Source: Flavobacterium sp. HBTb2-11-1
GTDB lineage: Bacteria; Bacteroidota; Bacteroidia; Flavobacteriales; Flavobacteriaceae
NCBI RefSeq assembly: GCF_009826975.1
Contig: NZ_WUMO01000011.1
Span: 88,385 to 152,384, forward strand
Length of the DNA stretch: 64,000 nt
Reading direction: 5' to 3'
Shown here one piece after another: positions 25,014 to 34,260 of the stretch. The notes beneath the pieces were generated by a model. It made no database searches. It was not told where the DNA came from and was given only the letters and a program-made list of their open reading frames with translations. How positions within the stretch are numbered: the first letter of the stretch is position 1; each line of letters starts with the position of its first letter. The translations under genes were made by a program, and so were the position numbers.

Positions 25014-26336
25014 TTAAACTTCTTCTGATTTCTTCCCAAAATCTTTTGGGAATATTAAAAAACGTGATAAAATAAGACCTGGAATTGTAGCTATTAAAAC
25101 CCATACAAAGAAGTTTTGATAGCCTAAAAATTTCTGAATATAACCGCTTAACATTCCCGGAAGCATCATTCCTAATGCCATAAAACCAGTTGCAAGTGCA
25201 TAATGTGCTGTTTTTGATTCTCCTTCTGCAACATGTATTAAATACATCATAAAACCTGTAAATCCAAAACCATAACCAAATTGTTCAAGAACAACCGTTA
25301 TGCAAGTATAAAGATTTAATGGGGAATTTATTTCGAAAAAATATAAATTTATATGAAGATGAAAAAGCTCTTGTGGCTGAAAATGAGCTAAACCAATAAA
25401 ACCAAGTATAGGAAGGTGCATCGCCAAAAACATTGGAAGCATCCATTTCGTAAGACCGTGTTTAGAGATTGCAATACCTCCTAAAATTCCCCCAACGGTA
25501 AGAGCAAAAATTCCCAAAGTGCCATAAATAATTCCAACAGCTTCGGTGTCTAATCCCATTCCGCCCAATTCTCTTTTATCAAGCAAAAACGGACTTAACA
25601 TTTTTAGCAATTGTGATTCTCCTAATCTGAAAACCAAGATAAAAGTCAGAATTAATCCGATTTGTTTTTTCTTAAAGAAACTGATAAATATAGTTCCGAA
25701 GTTTTGATGAGGAGTTTCTTTTTCGGTTTTAACGGCATTGATTTCATTTTTTGGTGTAAAAATGAAATTGTAAGCGGTAATAAATGTCATCAATAAACCA
25801 ACACAAATCATCGTATAAGACCAAGCTTTTGTATTGTCGCCATATTTATGTTCCAAATATCCTGCAAAAAGTACTACCAAACCATTTCCTGCGAGCATAG
25901 AAAGTCTGTAGAAAGTGCTTCTGATTCCGATAAAGAAAGATTGTTTGTCTTCTGGCAAAACCAATAAATAGAAACCGTCAGTCGCAATATCATTCGAAGC
26001 CGATGCAAAGGCAGCAACCCAAAATATAGCTAATGACATCATGAAGAAACCGTTTGTGGGAATCGTTAATCCGACCAATAAAAAGGCAATTGAAATTATT
26101 AACTGCATCCATAAAAACCATTTTCTCTTGGTTCCGATTAATTCAATAAGCGGGCTCCAAAGCGGTTTTACCACCCAAGGAAGATATAATAAACTGGTAT
26201 AAACTCCGATGTCTTCATTTGAAATTCCTAAATTTTTGTACATAATTACCGAAACCGAAATAATTATGGCATACGGTAATCCAGATGCAAAATTAAGAAG
26301 CGGAATCCAGAACCAAGGTTTGTTATCTGTTTTCAT
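25014..26336 (-). CDS. AmpG-like muropeptide permease (MFS)
   Basis: This 440-aa major-facilitator protein has about 12 membrane segments. The N-terminal PLLNFASGLPYAI and TSLLYLPWVVKPLWSPLIE match the AmpG subfamily, which imports GlcNAc-anhydroMurNAc-peptides, and the segment KRKWFLWMQ is the loop 2-3 MFS signature region. Its start overlaps the GHL10 stop by 14 bp. With anmK, a GHL10 glycosidase and a NagZ-like GH3 in the same run, muropeptide uptake is the best reading. Confidence 0.88.
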   Translation of the reverse strand: MKTDNKPWFWIPLLNFASGLPYAIIISVSVIMYKNLGISNEDIGVYTSLLYLPWVVKPLWSPLIELIGTKRKWFLWMQLIISIAFLLVGLTIPTNGFFMMSLAIFWVAAFASASNDIATDGFYLLVLPEDKQSFFIGIRSTFYRLSMLAGNGLVVLFAGYLEHKYGDNTKAWSYTMICVGLLMTFITAYNFIFTPKNEINAVKTEKETPHQNFGTIFISFFKKKQIGLILTFILVFRLGESQLLKMLSPFLLDKRELGGMGLDTEAVGIIYGTLGIFALTVGGILGGIAISKHGLTKWMLPMFLAMHLPILGFIGLAHFQPQELFHLHINLYFFEINSPLNLYTCITVVLEQFGYGFGFTGFMMYLIHVAEGESKTAHYALATGFMALGMMLPGMLSGYIQKFLGYQNFFVWVLIATIPGLILSRFLIFPKDFGKKSEEV

Positions 26337-27894
26337 TAGGCTGATTTGGTGTATAGTTTTTAAATGGTTTTTTGAGGTCTATAGCTGTTGGTGTGCTTTC
26401 GTTGGCATAATAATCAATAAAAGTTACCGCACAGGCTTTGTAAAGATTTAGTTTGCCGGCGGCAATAGCAAAATTGATTTTGCCGTCAACTTCTTTTATG
26501 GTTACTTTTTCAATGATTTTTGTAGCATCGTTAATATCGATTTTCGAAACATGTTCGCCTCCATAAACCACCATATAGCGAACCTTTGTATTTAGCGGAC
26601 TTTGGAATGTGAAATTATATTTAATGCTGTCTTTACTATATTCCAAAACTTTTGGAGTATCGATAATAACATGTTTTAAATTTGGAACCGCTGCAGGAAG
26701 TGCAGGATATTTATATTGATTTTCTTCTAAATGGCGAACCACATCAAAGTTTTTGCCCATAAACCATTTTGAACTGAAATAAGCACTTCCAGAAACATTT
26801 TTAAAGGTTCTTAAAAAATCAATCTGATTTGGAATTTCAGTCATATAATTCCAGTTTTTATCGCCGTCAGCTCTAATTTTATATGTAGCATGCCCGATGT
26901 AAATGGCTGTGTTATTAGCATTTTCCGACCACCATTTTACCAATTTAGAATAAGAAGCTCTAGTATTGTTCATGCTCCAATACAATTGCGGCAGAATATA
27001 ATCGATCCATTTTTGATCCATCCAAAGCATCGGATCGGCGTACAAATCATCATAATTTGAAGTAGATTGCGTTTCAGAACCTCTTGGATCTTGATATTTG
27101 TTTCGCCAAACCCCAAACGGACTAATTCCGAATTGAACCCAAGGTTTGCTTTCTTTGATTGTATTGGAAATCGCATGCACAAAGTTGCTCACATTCGCAC
27201 GACGCCAATCGGAGAGGCTTAAACCTGCTCCATATTTTTTGTAAGATGCAGAATCGTTAAAAACTTTTCCTGGAACAGCGTACGGATAAAAATAATCGTC
27301 AAAATGAATCGCGTCGATATCATATTTATCAACGACTTCTTTCACCACTTTTGTTAAATGTGCCTGAACTTCAGGCAAAGCAGGATCATAATAATATTTT
27401 CCGCCGTATTCAATCATCCATTCTGGATGCTTAAAAAGATCATGATTTGGACTTAGAAGATTTTTATTTAAGTCGAAAGTGGCACGATACGGATTTAACC
27501 AAGCGTGAAATTCAAATCCGCGGTTGTGCGCCTGCTCAATCATCCAAGCTAAAGTATCGTAATACGGATTTGGGGCCAAACCTTCTTTTCCAGTCAAGAA
27601 GCGTGACCAAGGAGCAAATTCAGATGGATAGATAGCATCACCCACACTTCGAACCTGAACAATTACAGCGTTATAATTTAGTTTTTTGTAGGCTTCTAAA
27701 ATTTCAAGATAATCAGCTTTTTCTTTTTCTACGTTGTCTGTTGCTGTTTTTGGCCAATCGATATTTACAACCGTTGCAATCCAGACACCTCTAAATTCAT
27801 TTTTTGGATGCATTGTTTTTTCCTGAGAAACAGATTTCCATCCAAAGAAAAATAAAAATATAATAGAGTATAATAAGTGCTGATTTTTATGCAT
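26323..27894 (-). CDS. Secreted GHL10 glycoside hydrolase (DUF187, DigH/YddW-like)
   Basis: This ~523-aa protein has a signal peptide (LLYSIIFLFFFGWKSVSQ) from the ATG at 27894. The GHL10 barrel begins with NEFRGVWIATVVNIDWP, then FHAWLNPYRATF, DIDAIHFDDYFYPY (catalytic Asp region, ~residues 205-218) and GISPFGVWRN. A C-terminal ~100-aa Fn3-like domain follows. E. coli DigH, of this family, cuts peptide-free (denuded) glycan strands. Location just upstream of AmpG- and NagZ-like genes supports a peptidoglycan role in the periplasm. Confidence 0.9.
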   Translation of the reverse strand: MHKNQHLLYSIIFLFFFGWKSVSQEKTMHPKNEFRGVWIATVVNIDWPKTATDNVEKEKADYLEILEAYKKLNYNAVIVQVRSVGDAIYPSEFAPWSRFLTGKEGLAPNPYYDTLAWMIEQAHNRGFEFHAWLNPYRATFDLNKNLLSPNHDLFKHPEWMIEYGGKYYYDPALPEVQAHLTKVVKEVVDKYDIDAIHFDDYFYPYAVPGKVFNDSASYKKYGAGLSLSDWRRANVSNFVHAISNTIKESKPWVQFGISPFGVWRNKYQDPRGSETQSTSNYDDLYADPMLWMDQKWIDYILPQLYWSMNNTRASYSKLVKWWSENANNTAIYIGHATYKIRADGDKNWNYMTEIPNQIDFLRTFKNVSGSAYFSSKWFMGKNFDVVRHLEENQYKYPALPAAVPNLKHVIIDTPKVLEYSKDSIKYNFTFQSPLNTKVRYMVVYGGEHVSKIDINDATKIIEKVTIKEVDGKINFAIAAGKLNLYKACAVTFIDYYANESTPTAIDLKKPFKNYTPNQPNENR

Positions 27895-27941
27895 TTCAAT
27901 CTTTTTAAACAAAAACCAAAAATAGGCTTAATTTTTTTTCT

Positions 27942-28004
27942 GCCACAAATTCACGAATTTTATTTTACGCAAAGTATTTAAAAAATAATTCGTGAATTCG
28001 TGGC
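27942..28004. repeat. AATTCGTGAATTCGTGGC inverted repeat
   Basis: GCCACAAATTCACGAATT (27942-27959) and AATTCGTGAATTCGTGGC (27987-28004) form an 18-bp stem with one mismatch in the gap between anmK and the GHL10 gene. Related arms occur at 45631-45821. It could weaken readthrough from anmK into the rest of the operon. Confidence 0.75.
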
Positions 28005-28018
28005 TATTTTTTTTATTT

Positions 28019-29227
28019 TCAATCTGGGAAAGAAATTTTCCCCATTGTTACTGACGGAATTCCTTTTTGTGAACCAAAATTATAATTGCCGCCAGCAACA
28101 GTTTCATTGGCCAAAACGGCAAACAAAACTGCTTCTTTGGCATCGCCTGAAATTCCGAGAATGTCGCTTTTTTCAAATTTACAAGATAATAATTCCTGCA
28201 ACCACTTCACCATTAACGGATTTCGAGCGCCGCCGCCAGACATATAAACTGTAAACTCTTCGATTGGAGTTTTAGTATTTTCTACAACAAACAAAACCGC
28301 TTCGGCAATCGTTTCTGCGCTCAGACGTGTTAAAGTGGCCAGCAAATCTGGTGCCGAAATATTCTGTAATCCTAATTTTACCAAAGCCGAATTCACAAAA
28401 TCATGATTAAATAATTCCTGACCAATAGTTTTTGGAAAGCTTTTCTGGAAGAAAGCATCGCTTTTTAATTCGTTTAAAAGTTCCTGATTTACAGTGCCGC
28501 TTTTTGCGATTTCTGCATCTTTATCGAAGCTTTTTTCAGGGAAAAATTGTTTCGTGAAAATATCAATTAAAGTATTTGCTGTTCCGGTATCGGTTACAAA
28601 AACTTCCTCGGCATTTTGTGAAGCGGGCAAATAAGTAAAATTGGCAATTCCGCCCATGTTGAGCATGATTCGGTTTGCTCCTTTTTTGCTGAATAACAAA
28701 TAATCTCCGTAAACCGCCAAAGGAGCGCCTTCGCCACCCGCAGCAACGTGTTTTTGTCTGAAATCAGAAAGTGTAATAATTCCTGTTTTTACCGCAATAT
28801 GATCGCCGTCGCCAATTTGCAAAGTAGCATTTGGAAATTTTTCCTGCTGATGTAAAAATTTAGGAGCATGAAGAACTGTTTGTCCGTGCGAAGCAATCAA
28901 ATCGACTTCTGTTGCGGGAATATTCCATTTAGCAAGACAATCATTAATCATTCCTGCGTGAAGGTTTGCAATCCATTCATTTAATAAAACCAAATGCTGA
29001 AAATCGATTGTTTTCTGCGCAAATACTTTTCTGATTTCGGTTTTAATATCGTCGTTGTAATCGATGGTTTCAAATTGTTGTATTTTGACAACCGTATTTC
29101 CACCTTCGCCCGAAATTTCGCAAAGAGCCAAATCGAGTCCGTCAAGAGAAGTTCCCGACATTAAACCTAGTATTTTTCGAGTCTCTTTTTGAGCAATTTC
29201 ATAGAGAGCTTTTATATTTTTATTCAT
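28019..29227 (-). CDS. anmK: Anhydro-N-acetylmuramic acid kinase
   Basis: This 402-aa enzyme converts anhydroMurNAc plus ATP to MurNAc-6-phosphate. The N-terminal GLMSGTSLDGLDLAL (residues 21-35) is the family hallmark, followed by ASHGQTVLHAPKF, QIGDGDHIAVKTGI, LNMGGIANFTYLP, TDTGTANTLID and the C-terminal VYMSGGGARNPLMV. It is the first gene of the peptidoglycan-recycling cluster. A MurQ-type etherase, the next step, is not in the window. Confidence 0.96.
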   Translation of the reverse strand: MNKNIKALYEIAQKETRKILGLMSGTSLDGLDLALCEISGEGGNTVVKIQQFETIDYNDDIKTEIRKVFAQKTIDFQHLVLLNEWIANLHAGMINDCLAKWNIPATEVDLIASHGQTVLHAPKFLHQQEKFPNATLQIGDGDHIAVKTGIITLSDFRQKHVAAGGEGAPLAVYGDYLLFSKKGANRIMLNMGGIANFTYLPASQNAEEVFVTDTGTANTLIDIFTKQFFPEKSFDKDAEIAKSGTVNQELLNELKSDAFFQKSFPKTIGQELFNHDFVNSALVKLGLQNISAPDLLATLTRLSAETIAEAVLFVVENTKTPIEEFTVYMSGGGARNPLMVKWLQELLSCKFEKSDILGISGDAKEAVLFAVLANETVAGGNYNFGSQKGIPSVTMGKISFPD

Positions 29228-29532
29228 TTCAACTAATCTTAAAAACGCAATTAATTTGGAAACGCTAAAATGGGATTTATTTGCGTATAAATTTAGAAAA
29301 AAGAGATTTTATTGTTTCTAATTGGAATAATTAACAAAAAATCAAAAGAGATGGAATATTAATGTTTAAATATGTCGCTCCACTGGAGCTTTTGTGACGA
29401 CGAATCAAAATGGCTATAAATATTTCGCTTCTCCGAAGCTAGTTTGAAATAACTCGAAAGACCATTACAATTGTTATCTTAATTAATGAAAAAAAACTCG
29501 ACTTAAGAAATCGAGTTTTTTCTTTTTAAATT
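29228..29532. other. Intergenic region with hairpins
   Basis: No gene is visible in these ~300 bp. It contains a palindromic stretch around 29371-29446 (GTCGCTCCACTGGAGC, then TTTCGCTTCTCCGAAGC) of dispersed-repeat type, and the terminator at 29491-29521. The anmK promoter should lie near 29230-29340. Confidence 0.6.
29491..29521 (-). terminator. Terminator of the small acidic protein gene
   Basis: The stem AAAAACTCGA / TCGAGTTTTT with loop CTTAAGAAA has T/A runs on both sides. It lies 12 bp downstream of the gene at 29533-29766. Confidence 0.85.
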
Positions 29533-29766
29533 CTACTCCAACTCCAAATAAGGATTTAAAGTTTCTGCTAATTCATTGAGCCAATAAAAACTGTCTCTTA
29601 ATTTGATGATTTCGCTTTGAAATGTTTCATGTTCGCTCAAAACACATAAAGCGAGCGTAAAATTTACCTGCCTTAATGTTTTAGCCATTTCAACAGGATC
29701 GATTCTGTCGTTGAAAAAATTCAAAAGCTTGATTTCGGTTTGTTTTGAAATTGTGTTGGTACTCAT
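29533..29766 (-). CDS. Small protein of unknown function
   Basis: This 77-aa soluble, helical protein is rich in Leu and Glu (RQVNFTLALCVLSEHETF and DSFYWLNELAETLNPYLELE). I chose the ATG at 29766 because it is preceded 2 nt upstream by CCTAAACACAAAGA, a 14-nt leader that also precedes the Cys-rich ORF 119 bp upstream. No family is recognised. A strong terminator follows. It may be functionally tied to the Cys-rich peptide, which overlaps its 5' end in another frame. Confidence 0.65.
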   Translation of the reverse strand: MSTNTISKQTEIKLLNFFNDRIDPVEMAKTLRQVNFTLALCVLSEHETFQSEIIKLRDSFYWLNELAETLNPYLELE

Positions 29767-29884
29767 AATCTTTGTGTTTAGGAAAAGAACCCGCACAGCT
29801 AAGGTGTCCTACGCCACAAAGTGCGTTGCAGTTGTTTCCAATACCGCCACCATACCGCACGGGCAAAAGTTTTTTTGATATCAT
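29690..29884 (-). CDS. Candidate Cys/Gly-rich small peptide
   Basis: This 64-codon ORF has a core GGGIGNNCNALCGVGHLSC (Cys-x3-Cys-x6-Cys) following a short basic start MISKKLLPVRY. The last ~26 codons run over the start of the next gene in another frame. The start is preceded by CCTAAACACAAAGA, the same leader as the next gene, and the non-overlapping part has ordinary codon choice with no known homologue that I can name. It could be a peptide natural-product precursor or a toxin-like peptide. Alternatively the segment could be a structured RNA and the ORF fortuitous. Confidence 0.4.
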   Translation of the reverse strand: MISKKLLPVRYGGGIGNNCNALCGVGHLSCAGSFPKHKDYEYQHNFKTNRNQAFEFFQRQNRSC

Positions 29885-29901
29885 ATTTCTTTGTGTTTAG
29901 G

Positions 29902-30299
29902 ATTGTAAAGATATCAAAAAATATTTTAAGTAAGAAAAAGATTATATTTTTAAAATGCTTTATTGCACTAAATCATCTCTCCGCAGTAAATATAAAACGA
30001 TATTTTGAGAAAAGGTAAACTCAGTGAGATTTCCATACAGTTTGTCATTTCGAAGAACGAGAAATCTTCGCAAGTAACCGCAACAGTACGTGCTCAGCAT
30101 ACGAAGATTTCTCCTTCCGTCGAAATGACAAGATTGGGGAAATTTGTTATGTCAATTTTTTGTTTCCATAAGCCTTCGACTCCGCTACAATCGTTTTTTA
30201 TGTTTTTATGAGCCTTTTTCGATGGATATAAGATCACTCAAGATGACAATTTATTTAGAGAGAAACCTTTGTCACTTTGCAACTTTGGGTCTTTGTACC
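29902..30299. other. Intergenic region with a 90-bp MITE-like hairpin
   Basis: No gene is visible. The stretch upstream of the Cys-rich ORF should hold its promoter. The inverted repeat 30042-30131 and a CCTTCGACTCCGCT fragment (30173-30186) of another dispersed repeat fill most of the rest. Confidence 0.65.
30042..30131. repeat. TTGTCATTTCGA inverted-repeat pair (gene-less, MITE-like)
   Basis: The left arm TTGTCATTTCGAAGAACGAG...ATCTTCG (30042-30070) faces the right arm CGAAGATTTCTCC...CGAAATGACAA (30102-30131). The arms match the ~40-bp inverted repeats that flank the GIY-YIG gene at 63332-63372 and 63781-63820, but only 31 bp lie between them here. Confidence 0.85.
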
Positions 30300-31112
30300 T
30301 TATTTCAACACAAACCCATTCTCCTTCAATTTCTTCAAAACCGCTGCAATAATCTTAGAACGGCATTCAGAATTTTGAATCGTTGATGCAGTTTTAACCC
30401 AATAGCGAACATTCAACTGAATAACACCCGCAGCGGCGACATCGGTAATTACGGCGGCATTTTCGTGGTCTTTTTCGGTTACTTCTTCGCTGTTGCCTAG
30501 AACTTCTTTTACGAGTTCGATGGCGCGTGTATAATCAGAACCATATTCTAGTCCGACTGTGAAAGTCTGAAGTAGAAAACCTTCGCTGTTGTAATTAATT
30601 AAAGTGTTTTTTATAAGAAGGGCGTTCGGAATATAAATGATCTTAGAATCGCTTTTTACTTCGGTATCACGCAGGTTGAGGTTGATTACTTCACCTTTTA
30701 CGCCGTTACTTTCGATAATATCTCCAATAGAAAACGGACGTTTGAAAGCGAGCAGAATTCCCGCAAGGAAATTTTCTCCAATATCTTTCAGCGCAAAACC
30801 AATAACGAAAGCTGAGATTCCAGCGCCAGCAAGCATACTTTGTGCAACGCCTTCGAGACCAATGATTCGGAAAATAAACAAGATTCCGATAATAATTAAA
30901 ACCGATTTAATTAATCGGGCGATAAAAACTGCCAAAAGGCGATCGTGCATTTTGGCTTTGAGTCGGTTTCCAGCAAAAAGGCCAACACGGCTCGCAATAA
31001 ACCATGAAATTAAAACGACCAGAATCGCCAGAATAAATTTTGGCGTAAGATCGACAATGCTGTAATAATAGTTTTCTAAGTGTTTAAAGACGTCCTGAAC
31101 GAAATTTTCCAT
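30300..31112 (-). CDS. Mechanosensitive channel, MscS family
   Basis: This 270-aa inner-membrane osmotic safety valve has three membrane helices (residues ~20-120). The pore helix region GAGISAFVIGFALKDIGENFLAGI is followed by the MscS beta domain PFSIGDIIESNGVKGEV and the alpha/beta C-terminal part. It is close in length to E. coli MscS (286 aa). It is monocistronic, with a free upstream region shared divergently with the FAD/Fe-S dehydrogenase. Confidence 0.93.
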   Translation of the reverse strand: MENFVQDVFKHLENYYYSIVDLTPKFILAILVVLISWFIASRVGLFAGNRLKAKMHDRLLAVFIARLIKSVLIIIGILFIFRIIGLEGVAQSMLAGAGISAFVIGFALKDIGENFLAGILLAFKRPFSIGDIIESNGVKGEVINLNLRDTEVKSDSKIIYIPNALLIKNTLINYNSEGFLLQTFTVGLEYGSDYTRAIELVKEVLGNSEEVTEKDHENAAVITDVAAAGVIQLNVRYWVKTASTIQNSECRSKIIAAVLKKLKENGFVLK

Positions 31113-31312
31113 GATAATAAAGCCGTAAAATGTAAATTCTTAAAATTACGATTTCGATATTGGGAGCGTTTATAGAATTCGACTTTAATTTTATAAAAAT
31201 GCGAGGCTGAGGTTTAGATAAATTCCCATTTTGTACATTTTAAACTGCTATATCTTTATATTTGTTGTCTCAATTTTTGAGGAATTATTTTAAAGAAAAA
31301 GCACCATTTAAT

Positions 31313-34219
31313 ATGTTGACCCAATCTCATTTAGAGCAATTAGCCAGCGAACTCGAAGGCACACTTTTATACGATGATCTTCATAAAACACTTTATTCGA
31401 CAGATGCATCGGTGTATCGGATTCGGCCAAATGCGGTGGCTTTGCCTAAATCTACAGCAGATATCAGCAGGTTAATTCGCTTTGCGGCAGAACATAATAT
31501 TTCGATTACGCCAAGAACTGCTGGAACTTCATTGGCAGGACAAGCTGTTGGCGACGGACTTGTGGTTGATGTTTCGAAACATTTTACCAAAATATTGGGT
31601 TATGATGCCAAGAAAAAAACAGTTACCGTTCAGCCAGGTGTTATTCGCGATGAATTGAATTTATATTTAAAACCTTACGGCGTTTTCTTTGCACCAATTA
31701 CATCAACATCAAACCGCGCAATGATTGGCGGAATGGTGGGAAATAATTCATCTGGAACAACTTCGATTCGATACGGCGTTACGCGTGACAAAATTGCTGA
31801 GGTAAAAGCGATTTTGAGCGACGGAACCGAAGTGGCTTTTGGCGAATTGACTTCAGCGGAATTTATCGAGAAAACCAAAGGCGATTCTTTAGAAAATAAA
31901 ATTTACAAAAGCGTTTACGACGAACTTTCGGTAAAAGAAAATCAGGAAGAAATTATAAGAGAGTTTCCGAAACCGGAAATTCACAGACGAAATACAGGTT
32001 ACGCGGTTGATATTCTGCTAAGATCAGAATTGTTTGGCGGAACTGAACCTACAATAAACCTTGGAAAACTGCTTTGCGGAAGCGAAGGTACTTTAGCCTT
32101 TACAACCGAAGTAACTTTAAAAGTGGACGATTTACCGCCACCTCACAGTATTATGGTTGTGGCGCATTATCATACGATTCAGGAATCTTTGGAATCTGTT
32201 GTCGTGGCAATGAAGCATCATTTGTACACTTGCGAAATGATCGACGACACGATTTTGGATTGTACCAAAACAAATCGCGAACATATTAAAAACCGTTTCT
32301 TTTTGGTTGGAGAACCAAAAGCGATTATGCTGTTTGAAGTAGCATCTGATACATTGGAAGATGCCGAAAATCAGGCAAATGCTTTAATTGCCGATTTAGA
32401 AAAAAACAATTTTGGTTATGCGCTCGTAAAGATTTATGGTCCCGATATTGAAAAAGCAAACGAATTGCGAAAAGCGGGTCTCGGACTTTTAGGAAGTATT
32501 GTGGGCGACGATAAAGCAGCCGATTCTATTGAAGATACAGCGGTAGAATTAAGCGATTTGCCAGCGTATATTGCAGAGTTTTCGGCAATGATGTTGCGCC
32601 ACGGACAGGAAGCGATTTATTACGCGCATGCTGGTGCGGGAGAATTGCACTTGCGTCCTGTTTTGAATTTGAAGAAAACATCTGACTTAAAATTATTCAG
32701 AACCATTGCGACAGAAGTAGCGCATTTGGTGAAAAAATATAGAGGTTCGTTAAGCGGTGAGCACGGCGACGGAATTGTGCGAGGAGAGTTTATTCCGTTT
32801 ATGATTGGCGATAAAAATTACGAATTGCTGAAAAGGTTAAAATTGGCATTTGACCCGAATTCGGTTTTAAATATCGGGAAGATTGTCAACGCCTTGAAAA
32901 TGGATGAAAATCATCGTGTAGTTTCGGGTAGAGTAGAACCCGACATTAAAACGTTTCAAGATTTCTCAGACAGTTTGGGAATTTTGCGAGCTGCCGAAAA
33001 GTGTAACGGTTCTGGCGATTGTAGAAAAATGCCATCGGCAGGAGGAGCAATGTGTCCGAGTTATCGTGCAACTCGAAATGAAAAAGAAACGACTCGAGCA
33101 AGAGCAAATGCATTACGTGAATATTTGACGTATTCTGAAAAAGAAAATAAATTCGACCAGAAAGAATTATACGAAGTTTTTGAGTTATGCGTAAGCTGTA
33201 AAGCCTGTGCTAGTGAATGTCCGAGCAATGTTGACGTTGCCACTCTAAAAGCGGAATTTTTATACCAATACCAAAAAGCAAACGGATTTTCGACTAGAAA
33301 CAAGATTTTTGCTAACAACGCCAAATTGAATAAAATGGGAAGTAAATTCCCGTCGATTACAAATTTTATTTCTAATCAATCTTTGGTTAAAAAAACAATG
33401 GGAATTGCACCTGAAAGACAAGTTCCGTTATTAGCGAAAAAGACTTTTAGAAAATGGTATCAAAACAATAAACCTGCAACAACTGATTTTCCTAATGGAA
33501 GATTGTATCTGTTTGTAGATGAATTTACCAATTATTACGACGTAAATATTGGAATTGATGCTTTCGAATTATTAACGAAACTGGGTTATCAGGTTTTGGT
33601 TGTCGATCATGAAGAAAGTGGAAGAACCTATCTTTCAAAAGGATTTTTAGAAGAAGCGAAAAAGATTGCGAATCATAATGTAAATGTTTTTAAAGATTTG
33701 GTTTTAGCCAACGCGCCTTTAATCGGAATTGAACCTTCGGCTATCTTGACTTTTAGAGATGAATATCTTCGTTTGGCCGATGATAAAGAAGCTGCAGAAA
33801 AACTATCTAGAAATGCATTTACAATCGAAGAATTTTTCAAAAAAGAAATTATAGACGGTAAAATCACAGCCGATTCTTTTTCAAAAGAAACTAAAGAGAT
33901 TAAAATTCACGGACATTGCCACCAGAAATCGTTGAGTTCTGTTGAAGCGACTTTTGCCATGTTGAATCTTCCAAAAAATAATACAGTTACGATTTACAAT
34001 TCCGGCTGTTGCGGTATGGCGGGTTCTTTTGGTTATGAAAAAGAGCATTACCAAGTGAGCATGCAAATGGGTGAGGATACATTATTTCCAAAAGTGCGTG
34101 CCACGGCTGAAAATGTAAAAATCGCCGCTGCAGGAACAAGCTGTCGTCATCAAATTTATGATGGTACAAGTCGTGAGGCGCAGCATCCGGTAACTATTTT
34201 GAGAAATTGTTTGTTATAA
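31313..34219 (+). CDS. FAD-linked dehydrogenase with Fe-S/CCG domains (YdiJ/D-lactate type)
   Basis: This 968-aa fusion has an FAD-binding PCMH domain (residues ~35-240; TPRTAGTSLAGQAVGDGLV and GNNSSGTTSIRYG), an FAD-oxidase C domain ending SGEHGDGIVRGEF, and a ferredoxin-like 4Fe-4S segment. The latter has CNGSGDCRK (~563) and CVSCKACASECPSN (~626). CCG domains follow, with CHGHCHQ-like GHCHQKS and NSGCCGMAGSFGY. It probably oxidises a 2-hydroxyacid such as D-lactate or D-2-hydroxyglutarate to the quinone pool. I prefer the ATG at 31313; an in-frame TTG at 31262 would add 17 residues without family support. Confidence 0.9.
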   Translation: MLTQSHLEQLASELEGTLLYDDLHKTLYSTDASVYRIRPNAVALPKSTADISRLIRFAAEHNISITPRTAGTSLAGQAVGDGLVVDVSKHFTKILGYDAKKKTVTVQPGVIRDELNLYLKPYGVFFAPITSTSNRAMIGGMVGNNSSGTTSIRYGVTRDKIAEVKAILSDGTEVAFGELTSAEFIEKTKGDSLENKIYKSVYDELSVKENQEEIIREFPKPEIHRRNTGYAVDILLRSELFGGTEPTINLGKLLCGSEGTLAFTTEVTLKVDDLPPPHSIMVVAHYHTIQESLESVVVAMKHHLYTCEMIDDTILDCTKTNREHIKNRFFLVGEPKAIMLFEVASDTLEDAENQANALIADLEKNNFGYALVKIYGPDIEKANELRKAGLGLLGSIVGDDKAADSIEDTAVELSDLPAYIAEFSAMMLRHGQEAIYYAHAGAGELHLRPVLNLKKTSDLKLFRTIATEVAHLVKKYRGSLSGEHGDGIVRGEFIPFMIGDKNYELLKRLKLAFDPNSVLNIGKIVNALKMDENHRVVSGRVEPDIKTFQDFSDSLGILRAAEKCNGSGDCRKMPSAGGAMCPSYRATRNEKETTRARANALREYLTYSEKENKFDQKELYEVFELCVSCKACASECPSNVDVATLKAEFLYQYQKANGFSTRNKIFANNAKLNKMGSKFPSITNFISNQSLVKKTMGIAPERQVPLLAKKTFRKWYQNNKPATTDFPNGRLYLFVDEFTNYYDVNIGIDAFELLTKLGYQVLVVDHEESGRTYLSKGFLEEAKKIANHNVNVFKDLVLANAPLIGIEPSAILTFRDEYLRLADDKEAAEKLSRNAFTIEEFFKKEIIDGKITADSFSKETKEIKIHGHCHQKSLSSVEATFAMLNLPKNNTVTIYNSGCCGMAGSFGYEKEHYQVSMQMGEDTLFPKVRATAENVKIAAAGTSCRHQIYDGTSREAQHPVTILRNCLL

Positions 34220-34260
34220 TTTTTTTTATAGCATATTTCAAACTACTTAATTAATTAAAA

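Noticed and set aside
29821..30018. A + strand ORF opposite the Cys-rich peptide
   Set aside because: It has no family, no leader and lies on the other strand of the better-supported - strand signal.
30042..30131. Transcription terminator
   Set aside because: Arms are long with no U-run, and the same arms flank a nuclease gene elsewhere; a dispersed element fits better.
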